Shown here piece after piece: positions 55,008 to 61,766 of a stretch of DNA of 64,000 bases. Made by a program: the position numbers and the translations under genes. The notes below the pieces were generated by a model. It saw only the letters and a list, made by a program, of their open reading frames with translations, ran no database searches and had not been told where the DNA came from. The DNA lies in assembly GCA_023428375.1 (NCBI GenBank), contig JAEYYR010000002.1, positions 1 through 64,000 on the forward strand, read 5' to 3'. How positions within the stretch are numbered: position 1 is the stretch's first letter; the number at the start of each line of letters is the position of its first letter. The DNA is from a bacterium (GTDB lineage Bacteria; Babelota; Babeliae; Babelales; Babelaceae).

Positions 55008-56645
55008 ATGGCTGCAAAGAAAATTTTATTTGGCGTTGATGCTCGTCAAAAGATCGGCGCCGGCGTTGATGCACTCGCTAATGCGGTTAAAGTGACTCTC
55101 GGGCCCAAAGGTCGCAATGTGGCTTTTCAAAAGTCATTTGGTTCCCCAGTCGTAACTAAAGACGGTGTAAGCGTTGCCAAAGAAATCGAACTTGCAGATC
55201 CATTGGAAAACATGGGTGCGCAATTAGTGCGTGAAGTTGCAAGCAAAACAGCCGATATTGCTGGTGATGGTACTACGACGGCTACCGTTCTTGCACAAGC
55301 CATTTTCCGTGAAGGCAATAAATATGTTGCCGCTGGTGCAAATCCAATGGAACTAAAGCGTGGTATTGATAAAGCTGTGGAAGCAGTCGTTGCTGACATT
55401 AAGGCTCGCGCACGTAAAGTAAGCGGTAAAAAAGAAATAGAACAAGTTGCTGCAATTTCAGCAAACTCCGATGCATTCATTGGTGGTCAGATTGCTCAAG
55501 CTATGGAAGCAGTGGGTCAAGATGGCGTTATCACCGTTGAAGAAGCTAAAGGGCTTGAAAGCACATTGTCAGTAGTAGAAGGTATGCAATTTGATCGTGG
55601 CTACTTGTCACCATATTTTGTAACTGATGCTGAAAAAATGGAATCGGTACTTAACGATGCCGTGATTCTTATTTACGAGAAAAAAATCTCTACAATGAAA
55701 AGCATGTTGCCAGTTCTTGAACAAGTTGCAAAAGCTGGACGTCCTCTGTTGATTATCGCAGAAGATGTTGAAGGTGAAGCACTTGCTACATTAGTAGTTA
55801 ATAAGCTTCGTGGTACGTTGAACGTGGTTGCAGTAAAAGCTCCTGGCTTTGGTGATCGTCGTAAAGCAATGCTTGAAGATATTGCTATTTTGACTGGTGG
55901 CCAATTGGTATCAGAAGAACTTGGCGTAAAGCTTGAAACTGTTTCGCTCAATGATCTTGGTCGTGCTAAAAAAGTAGTAATCACTAAAGATCATACTACC
56001 ATTATTGAAGGCACTGGATCAGAAACAAATATTAAAGGTCGCATTCTTCAAATCAAAGCTCAAATTGAAAACACTACCTCAGAATATGATCGCGAGAAGT
56101 TACAAGAACGTCTTGCAAAACTTTCTGGCGGTGTAGCAGTTATCAAAGTTGGTGCAGCTACCGAAACCGAAATGAAAGAGAAAAAGGATCGTATTGAAGA
56201 CGCGCTCCATGCAACTCGTGCAGCGGTTGAAGAAGGTATTGTTCCTGGTGGCGGTGTTGCATTGCTCCGTGCTCAAGATGTTGTCCAAAAGTTGAAACTT
56301 GAAGGCGATGAAAAGCTTGGCGCACAAATTGTAACTCGCGCACTTGAAGAACCATTACGTATTATTTCTTCAAACGCTGGTTTTGAAGGTTCTGTCATCA
56401 TCAATAAAGTTCGTGAACAATCAGGAAGCTTTGGTTTTGATGCAAAACATGGCGAAGTGGTTGATATGTTACAAGCTGGTATTATTGATCCTGCAAAAGT
56501 TGTACGCTCTGCGCTGCAAAATGCTGCATCAATCTCCGGTTTAATGTTAACAACAGAAGCATTAATTGCTGAAATTCCAGAAGAAAAGAAAGAGCAACCA
56601 CATGGTCACCCACGTGGTGGCATGGGCATGCCTGACATGTACTAA
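55008..56645 (+). CDS. groL: Chaperonin GroEL
   Basis: 545 residues from the ATG at 55008 with AAAGG upstream. VTLGPKGRNVAFQKSFGSP, DIAGDGTTTATVLAQAI (ATP site with catalytic Asp), and GIVPGGGVALLRA are present. The C-terminus is a short Gly/Met/His tail (GHPRGGMGMPDMY) instead of a long GGM repeat. Single complete copy in the window. Confidence 0.98.
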   Translation: MAAKKILFGVDARQKIGAGVDALANAVKVTLGPKGRNVAFQKSFGSPVVTKDGVSVAKEIELADPLENMGAQLVREVASKTADIAGDGTTTATVLAQAIFREGNKYVAAGANPMELKRGIDKAVEAVVADIKARARKVSGKKEIEQVAAISANSDAFIGGQIAQAMEAVGQDGVITVEEAKGLESTLSVVEGMQFDRGYLSPYFVTDAEKMESVLNDAVILIYEKKISTMKSMLPVLEQVAKAGRPLLIIAEDVEGEALATLVVNKLRGTLNVVAVKAPGFGDRRKAMLEDIAILTGGQLVSEELGVKLETVSLNDLGRAKKVVITKDHTTIIEGTGSETNIKGRILQIKAQIENTTSEYDREKLQERLAKLSGGVAVIKVGAATETEMKEKKDRIEDALHATRAAVEEGIVPGGGVALLRAQDVVQKLKLEGDEKLGAQIVTRALEEPLRIISSNAGFEGSVIINKVREQSGSFGFDAKHGEVVDMLQAGIIDPAKVVRSALQNAASISGLMLTTEALIAEIPEEKKEQPHGHPRGGMGMPDMY

Positions 56646-56653
56646 AAAAACTA

Positions 56654-56682
56654 AGAGGCTCAGTAAATTGAGCCTCTTTTTT
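56654..56682 (+). terminator. Terminator of groESL
   Basis: AGAGGCTCA and TGAGCCTCT, nine pairs, six-base loop, then a T run. Confidence 0.85.
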
Positions 56683-56737
56683 ATAATTGAATTTTTGTTC
56701 ATGTAATTTTAAATTTTTTAAAAATAATGCTTATTAT

Positions 56738-56764
56738 AAAAAGGGGCTTAAAAACCCCCTTTTT
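56738..56764. terminator. Second hairpin, bidirectional terminator-like
   Basis: AAAAAGGGG and CCCCTTTTT with an eight- to nine-base A-rich loop, 56 bases after the groESL terminator and 75 bases before the next start. It may be a backup terminator. Confidence 0.6.
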
Positions 56765-56838
56765 ATTGACTTTTTTCTTTCCAAAAGTAATCTGATCTTG
56801 CAAATTTTCTCATTAACAAACAAACTACAAGGATTTTT

Positions 56839-57375
56839 ATGATTAATTACTTGATGCTTGCATTGCTTTCAAGTGCATTGGTATTGAATGGTACAGAAGA
56901 GCTTAATGTTCCTGTAAAATTTCCAACCGCAACTGAATGGAAAGACTCTTTCTCAACAGCTACCAAAGCAGTTATTGAAAAAGGTTCAGAATTAATGGAA
57001 TCAGTAAAAGTAAATGCTGGTACATTAAAAGATAAATTGAATGCAAATGCTTCTGAATTAATTAAACCAGCAAATGTTGCTGAAGTAACTCTTAATTCAA
57101 CAGAAACAACAAAAGCTGTTGCTGCATCACGTTTTTCAAAAGTTTTGGCAAAATTAAAATCAGTAAAAAATATCAACATCAAAGAACCTGTAAAAAATGG
57201 TTTCAATTATGTTGTTAAACTTCCTGTTAATGGCTCAAAAGCAGTTTTGGCTTGGTCAAAAAATAATCCAAAGAAAGCAATTGCATTAACAGTTGCATTA
57301 GTTGGTTTAAGTGCTTACGCAGGTTATGCATTATTGCAACAATCTCAAGCTGCACAAGAAGCTGACAATAACTAA
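56839..57375 (+). CDS. Exported protein with C-terminal membrane helix
   Basis: 178 residues. Signal peptide 1-18, a helical Lys/Ala/Thr-rich middle, then a membrane helix at about 148-166 (AIALTVALVGLSAYAGYALL) and a short polar tail. Composition is very Ala/Lys rich, and low in aromatics compared with neighbours. No family recognised. Directly after groESL but behind two terminators, so probably expressed on its own. Confidence 0.65.
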   Translation: MINYLMLALLSSALVLNGTEELNVPVKFPTATEWKDSFSTATKAVIEKGSELMESVKVNAGTLKDKLNANASELIKPANVAEVTLNSTETTKAVAASRFSKVLAKLKSVKNINIKEPVKNGFNYVVKLPVNGSKAVLAWSKNNPKKAIALTVALVGLSAYAGYALLQQSQAAQEADNN

Positions 57376-57396
57376 ATAAAAAAACAAGACAAGATT

Positions 57397-57428
57397 AAAG
57401 GCACCCAGAAACAGGTGCCTTTTTTTTA
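57397..57428. terminator. Bidirectional terminator between convergent genes
   Basis: AAAGGCACC and GGTGCCTTT, nine pairs, eight-base loop, then eight T. The far end overlaps the stop of the minus-strand gene at 57426. Confidence 0.82.
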
Positions 57429-57761
57429 ATAATACGTTAGCTTGTAGCCATCTGCTGCATGTTTAATTGCGATCGTTGTAACATTCTCATCAATATCTTC
57501 CTTCGCTTTAATTATTTCCTCTTTTTCAATACCATGCGCGGGAATGAGATGAATATCTTTTATCGTACATCTACGAGCGGTAATAATCTCTTCGTTTTCT
57601 TTTTGTTTTATATCATACGCAGTAATTTGAGTGCCGCAACTGGGACCTTGAATTTTCACTTGGACTTTTAATGTCTCGTGTTTTGTTAAATTGGTTAGTT
57701 TATATGTTTTTGCACCAATAAATGCGGTCGTGAGCATGAGTAAAAAACTATATTTTTTCAT
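57426..57761 (-). CDS. Small exported protein of the 'N-x-T' group
   Basis: 111 residues, signal peptide 1-17 (IGA). Mature start KTYKLTNLTKHETLKVQVKI matches the pattern seen in other exported proteins in this window (aromatic, x, N-x-T, then beta strand). Two Cys (PSCGTQ and RRCTIKD) lie at distances like those in the 60440 and 60810 proteins. Fourteen bases upstream of ftsI in transcription order reversed, it is the gene after ftsI on this strand. Function unknown. Confidence 0.62.
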   Translation of the reverse strand: MKKYSFLLMLTTAFIGAKTYKLTNLTKHETLKVQVKIQGPSCGTQITAYDIKQKENEEIITARRCTIKDIHLIPAHGIEKEEIIKAKEDIDENVTTIAIKHAADGYKLTYY

Positions 57762-57775
57762 ATTTTCCTTAAGTG

Positions 57776-59410
57776 TTAAATTTGTCGTTCATGAATTAAC
57801 ATTTTATGCGCAATACGTGAGAAGAGCGGCACGCTTACTGACGATGCATATAGATTTTTTTGTGCAGCCTCTTTAATAAATATTATTATTACGCGTTTAT
57901 AATTATTTATTTCTATGATGCCTGCAAACGTATAAATATTATGATCTGGATCATAATGACCGTGTTCATCCAGCAACATAGCTGTGCCCGTTTTTCCTAA
58001 AGTGAAAACATTTTTAATGATTGCCCGATGAGCGGTCCCGTCCGTAATAGTTTTTCTCATCATGACTCGAACTTGATCAATAATCGATTGTTCATACCAG
58101 GTTTTTCGTGATACAGACTTCTTGTTTTTAAGTAATGTTGGAGCTATCAAAGTGCCTCCATTGGTGAATACGCCAATAGCTTGCGCAAGCTGGATAAGTG
58201 TCGCTCTAATTTCATAACCAAATGATAGAGAAAAGGGTGATTGCGCAGTCCAAGCTGAAGGTGGATTAATATATCCTGCTTGCTCTGCGGGTAATTCAAT
58301 ACCCGTTTTTTTACTAAATCCAAGTTCAATAAAATGTTTGTATAAATTTTTGCCTAAACGTTTTGTTACTTTTGCGGTCCCTACGTTATTTGAAAGAGCT
58401 ACAACATCTTCATACGGTAATAATCCATGAGCTTTCCAAGTGCTGAATTTTACCCCATCCATAAACATCATTTTTGTGTTTTCACAGTCAATTATTTCTT
58501 CAGGAGTAACGACGTTTTCAGATAATGCTGCAAGTGCAGGAAATATTTTAATCACCGATCCTAATTCATACGCGTCGGTAACAGGCTTTGCTTTGACTGA
58601 TTCTAAATTAACATCATCAATCTTATTTGGATCAAAAATTGGATGAGAAATCATAGTAAGTATTTCACCAGTCGTAGGGTCCATAATTACCACTGAACCC
58701 TCAGTACTTTGAAATTGATTGATGGTTTTTAATAATTCTTGATGAGCTAAATATTGTAATGCACTATCAATGCTGAGGGTAATTGATTCAGGTTCATTCC
58801 CTTGATGTAACGTCGTTTTGTCAAAATGATATAAGCCGGAGCGTGCATCTCGTGCAAGAAAATAGGTGGTTGTACTACCTGCGAGTGATTCATTAAAGAA
58901 AAGCTCAATACCTGCAGCCCCTTCATTGTCTATAGTCGTAAATCCAATTATTTGTGCTGTTTCTGGATGCGGATAATGGCGAGCGGGTTCTTTAAGGATA
59001 TTAAGATCGATATTTTGTTGGTTTTTGATTAGTTCTGTCTCATTTTTTGTTAATTTTCGTTTTATATATAGGAAGTTTGCATGGGGATTTTTACTATATT
59101 TTTCATATGCAGAGGGATAATTATTTTTTATAAATTCAATCGTTTGCATTTTGTTTTTTAACGTACGTGGAGTAATAAATAAAGAGAAGCTATCAACATT
59201 AACAGCAAGCGGAATGCCATTTCTATCGTAAATAATCCCGCGGGGCGGTTTTGTGGTGACTTTTACATGATATTGCTGATTGCCAAGCTCAGTATAAAAA
59301 TTTCGTTGATATACCTGCAAAATGAAGAGTCGGGTGCCAATAATCAAATAAATAATGATAAAGAAAAAAAATAAGCCGAATAATCGTACGGCGCGTTCGT
59401 GATTTTTCAT
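57776..59410 (-). CDS. ftsI: Peptidoglycan transpeptidase FtsI (class B penicillin-binding protein)
   Basis: 544 residues. One N-terminal membrane helix (about 9-29), a dimerisation domain with PPRGIIYDRNGIPLA, and a transpeptidase domain with S-x-x-K in ELGSVIKIF, S-x-N in ALSNNVG and K-T-G in LGKTGTA. The usual EPGSxxK is ELGSVIK. Cross-links septal peptidoglycan. The FtsL-like gene on the same strand lies 635 bases upstream, separated by an unrelated opposite-strand gene. Confidence 0.93.
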   Translation of the reverse strand: MKNHERAVRLFGLFFFFIIIYLIIGTRLFILQVYQRNFYTELGNQQYHVKVTTKPPRGIIYDRNGIPLAVNVDSFSLFITPRTLKNKMQTIEFIKNNYPSAYEKYSKNPHANFLYIKRKLTKNETELIKNQQNIDLNILKEPARHYPHPETAQIIGFTTIDNEGAAGIELFFNESLAGSTTTYFLARDARSGLYHFDKTTLHQGNEPESITLSIDSALQYLAHQELLKTINQFQSTEGSVVIMDPTTGEILTMISHPIFDPNKIDDVNLESVKAKPVTDAYELGSVIKIFPALAALSENVVTPEEIIDCENTKMMFMDGVKFSTWKAHGLLPYEDVVALSNNVGTAKVTKRLGKNLYKHFIELGFSKKTGIELPAEQAGYINPPSAWTAQSPFSLSFGYEIRATLIQLAQAIGVFTNGGTLIAPTLLKNKKSVSRKTWYEQSIIDQVRVMMRKTITDGTAHRAIIKNVFTLGKTGTAMLLDEHGHYDPDHNIYTFAGIIEINNYKRVIIIFIKEAAQKNLYASSVSVPLFSRIAHKMLIHERQI

Positions 59411-59540
59411 GAAATACCCTCTTAAGGTGATATAGCATGAAGCAGCATCACAGCGCTAGAATCTTTTATTGAATGCGAGTGTTATTGCTTGTGAGAAAAT
59501 TGCTGTGATACAGTGATAAAAATTATCTGAAGGAGATTCT

Positions 59541-60023
59541 ATGAACAAAAATATTTTATCGATACTTATCATATTTGCAGTACAGCAAGCGCTTGCAAAG
59601 ACATCTATAGATAATAATATTCAAGGATTCGCAGGTGACTCATTAGCTGCCGCGAAAAAATCTATTCTTATAAAAAATATCACAAATTCCCCCTATCATG
59701 TAACCTTGAAACTAACTGATGGCACAAAATTAGAGGCTGAATTAGGCAAAAATGAAGAGACTAAAGTAGCTTCACAATTATCGCTTGGTGATCCCAAAAA
59801 AACTAAGTCATATTTTGTACAAAAAATTACCGCGATCAATAAAGACAATGGTCAAAAACGTTCGTATAAATTATCAAGCAAAGAACAAAAACAAGGTCTT
59901 GCAGTAACTATTGGTGAAAAAACCGAAGAAGTATACGAGATTCAACCATTTGCTTCAGAGTTTAATAGCTTAGCATCTGGCGACAAAAAAATTGTTATGG
60001 TACCCGATATTCGCGTAGCCTAA
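59541..60023 (+). CDS. Exported protein of the 'N-x-T' group, placed between ftsL-like and ftsI genes
   Basis: 160 residues, signal peptide 1-19 (ALA). After a short linker comes ILIKNITNSPYHVTLKLTDG, with the same beta-strand start as the proteins at 6398 and 57426; the following TKLEAELGKNEETKV also parallels the 6398 protein (QEFTIEKDEEKAL). No Cys. Own ribosome site (aaggag) and a terminator after it. A GTGATACAGTG site 26 bases before the ATG also occurs before groES. Confidence 0.65.
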   Translation: MNKNILSILIIFAVQQALAKTSIDNNIQGFAGDSLAAAKKSILIKNITNSPYHVTLKLTDGTKLEAELGKNEETKVASQLSLGDPKKTKSYFVQKITAINKDNGQKRSYKLSSKEQKQGLAVTIGEKTEEVYEIQPFASEFNSLASGDKKIVMVPDIRVA

Positions 60024-60036
60024 ACAAAAAATATAG

Positions 60037-60064
60037 ATGGCAGTCTTAGGGCTGCCATTTTTTT
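60037..60064. terminator. Terminator between convergent genes
   Basis: ATGGCAG and CTGCCAT stem with an eight-base loop and seven T. It overlaps the 3' end of the FtsL-like gene. Confidence 0.8.
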
Positions 60065-60306
60065 ATGTTCGATAATTTAACATCTTGCATACCATGCTCA
60101 TGAGCCCACTTTGTATTAGTTTCTCGATTTTTTAAAGCCTGAACTTTTAGTTCAGCTTCTTCCAGATTTTGTTGGGATTCTTTATATATTTGTTCTATTT
60201 TTTGAAGTTTATAAAAATAATTGATTTTTATACTTTCATGATAAATATGAAAAAAAACTAGACCTAAGCTAACTGCAATCAGCGCAGCATATTCCCTATG
60301 AATCAT
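60046..60306 (-). CDS. FtsL-like bitopic division protein
   Basis: 86 residues. Short cytoplasmic start MIHREY, one membrane helix (7-21), then a coiled coil with heptads (LQKIEQIYKESQQNLEEAEL) and a tail THE-type AHEHGMQDVKLSNIKKW that resembles the FtsL/DivIC end (A-x-x-x-x-GM). The next minus-strand gene is ftsI, the usual partner of ftsL. Sequence similarity across FtsL proteins is always weak, so topology and synteny carry this call. Confidence 0.6.
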   Translation of the reverse strand: MIHREYAALIAVSLGLVFFHIYHESIKINYFYKLQKIEQIYKESQQNLEEAELKVQALKNRETNTKWAHEHGMQDVKLSNIKKWQP

Positions 60307-60439
60307 ATAACTTTCCTTTTATTGTAACGTTACTTAAAAAAACAATTACTTAACAATGATTTTTGCCATAACAATGATTATTATTTACTAATAGCAAACA
60401 TTATTGCTACGCTGTTAACAATAAATAAAGGAATTAAAG

Positions 60440-60796
60440 ATGAAATTAATTTTTTTTATGACTCTTGCCGCTATAACTTTAACTGTTGATGCGCGTACTT
60501 ATTCAATTTTTAATAATACTGCAAACGTACTTACGCTGAATATTGACCGTGAGCATTTTGGTCAACGAACCATTATGTTAAATGCTTATGACAAGCAATC
60601 GATCTCTGATATTGAAGATGTATTTATAAAAGATGGAAAATCGTTACCAGCTTGTTCTAAACAATTAATTTTAATTGATGCAAAGTCTAAGAAGCAACTT
60701 GCGGCAGTTTCGTTCAATGATAAATGCAAAAACGCAGACATATTGATCATTAATGATGCAAAAAATAATTATAAACTCGAAGCAAAAAATAAATAA
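60440..60796 (+). CDS. Small exported protein of the 'N-x-T' group
   Basis: 118 residues, signal peptide 1-18 (VDA). Mature start RTYSIFNNTANVLTLNI fits the group pattern. Two Cys (LPACSKQ and DKCKNAD) may bond. First of three tandem plus-strand genes of similar plan (60440, 60810, 61256). Ribosome site aaaggaa. Function unknown. Confidence 0.65.
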   Translation: MKLIFFMTLAAITLTVDARTYSIFNNTANVLTLNIDREHFGQRTIMLNAYDKQSISDIEDVFIKDGKSLPACSKQLILIDAKSKKQLAAVSFNDKCKNADILIINDAKNNYKLEAKNK

Positions 60797-60809
60797 TAAG
60801 GGGTTGTGT

Positions 60810-61247
60810 ATGTTTTTATTACTAGTGTTAATGCTTGGTATTTCAAGCATAGAAGCGTATACCTGGCGTGTATGGAACGATACAAGCGAGACAATACGAG
60901 TTACCGCGTCATCTTCGGATATATTTACTAAATTTGATGCTAAAACCGTAAAGCCAGGCGATTCTGTCAAATTTTCAACTAAACGTGGCCAATGTCTTGA
61001 TAGCATAACCGCTGAGGTTAAAAGTGGTATTGTCAGTGGCAAACGTGATAAGTGGACACCCAGCGGTATGAATATTGCATGTGCTAATTATGATTTTCAT
61101 GTAATGATCCCAAACCATGGTTTGCTGAAAGCATACCAAGCTGAATTATCAGGTGATGATTCTTCTTTCCAAGAAATTTGTAATGTGCAAGGAAATCCTT
61201 GGTGGATGCCTTTACGTAAAGTAAAAATTGAAGCTGAGAAAAGATAA
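60810..61247 (+). CDS. Small exported protein of the 'W-N-x-T' group
   Basis: 145 residues from the ATG at 60810, which has AAGGGG upstream; an earlier ATG at 60753 lies inside the previous gene and spoils the signal peptide. Signal peptide 1-16, mature start YTWRVWNDTSETIRVTASS. It shares with the next gene KPGDSVKFST/KPGESKVVDS, a following QCLDSI/MCLKWV Cys and CANYDFHV/CGSYDIYV, so the two are clear paralogues. Two conserved Cys likely form a disulfide. Confidence 0.7.
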   Translation: MFLLLVLMLGISSIEAYTWRVWNDTSETIRVTASSSDIFTKFDAKTVKPGDSVKFSTKRGQCLDSITAEVKSGIVSGKRDKWTPSGMNIACANYDFHVMIPNHGLLKAYQAELSGDDSSFQEICNVQGNPWWMPLRKVKIEAEKR

Positions 61248-61255
61248 GGATTGCT

Positions 61256-61717
61256 ATGAAAAAATTGTTACTTATTCTTGCAACTTTCGTTGCATTCGAA
61301 GCACAAGCATGGACTTGGCGATTCTGGAATAACACAACTGATACGACTATTCGTGTCAGCTATCGTGAGCTTGCTGGTAAAAAAGTTACCTTAACAATTA
61401 AACCCGGTGAATCAAAAGTCGTTGATTCAGGTGCAATGTGTCTTAAATGGGTACGTGTACGTGGTATTAATGGCTTAGGCGAAGGTACTCGTGCGGACTT
61501 TGAACCAAAAAATGGCTTTAAAGATCCACAATGTGGTAGTTATGATATATACGTTACCATTGGTGATGGCGATGAATCTGCCTTGAGAGGATTGCTTCCA
61601 AAACCTCGTAAAGGTGGAAGCGGAACCATTGGTTGTCGTGACCAAGCGAATCGTCCAGAATGGACCAAAGATGTTAAGCTTACCATTCGTGCTGAAAAGC
61701 GAGCATTAAAAGCATAA
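61256..61717 (+). CDS. Small exported protein of the 'W-N-x-T' group
   Basis: 153 residues, signal peptide 1-18 (AQA). Mature start WTWRFWNNTTDTTIRVSYRE. Paralogue of the preceding gene with the same Cys pair (MCLKW, QCGSYD), Pro-Gly turn (IKPGES) and Lys/Arg-rich C-terminus (IRAEKR against IEAEKR). Predicted small beta protein in the periplasm or outside. Eight bases after the preceding gene; ended by a strong terminator. Confidence 0.7.
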   Translation: MKKLLLILATFVAFEAQAWTWRFWNNTTDTTIRVSYRELAGKKVTLTIKPGESKVVDSGAMCLKWVRVRGINGLGEGTRADFEPKNGFKDPQCGSYDIYVTIGDGDESALRGLLPKPRKGGSGTIGCRDQANRPEWTKDVKLTIRAEKRALKA

Positions 61718-61728
61718 ATACTTTAATT

Positions 61729-61762
61729 AAAAAGAGCCGAGATTTTTCTCGGCTCTTTTTTT
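61729..61762. terminator. Bidirectional terminator between the exported-protein cluster and bamA
   Basis: AAAGAGCCGAG and CTCGGCTCTTT pair over eleven bases with a six-base loop, flanked by A and T runs. Confidence 0.85.
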
Positions 61763-61766
61763 ATTT

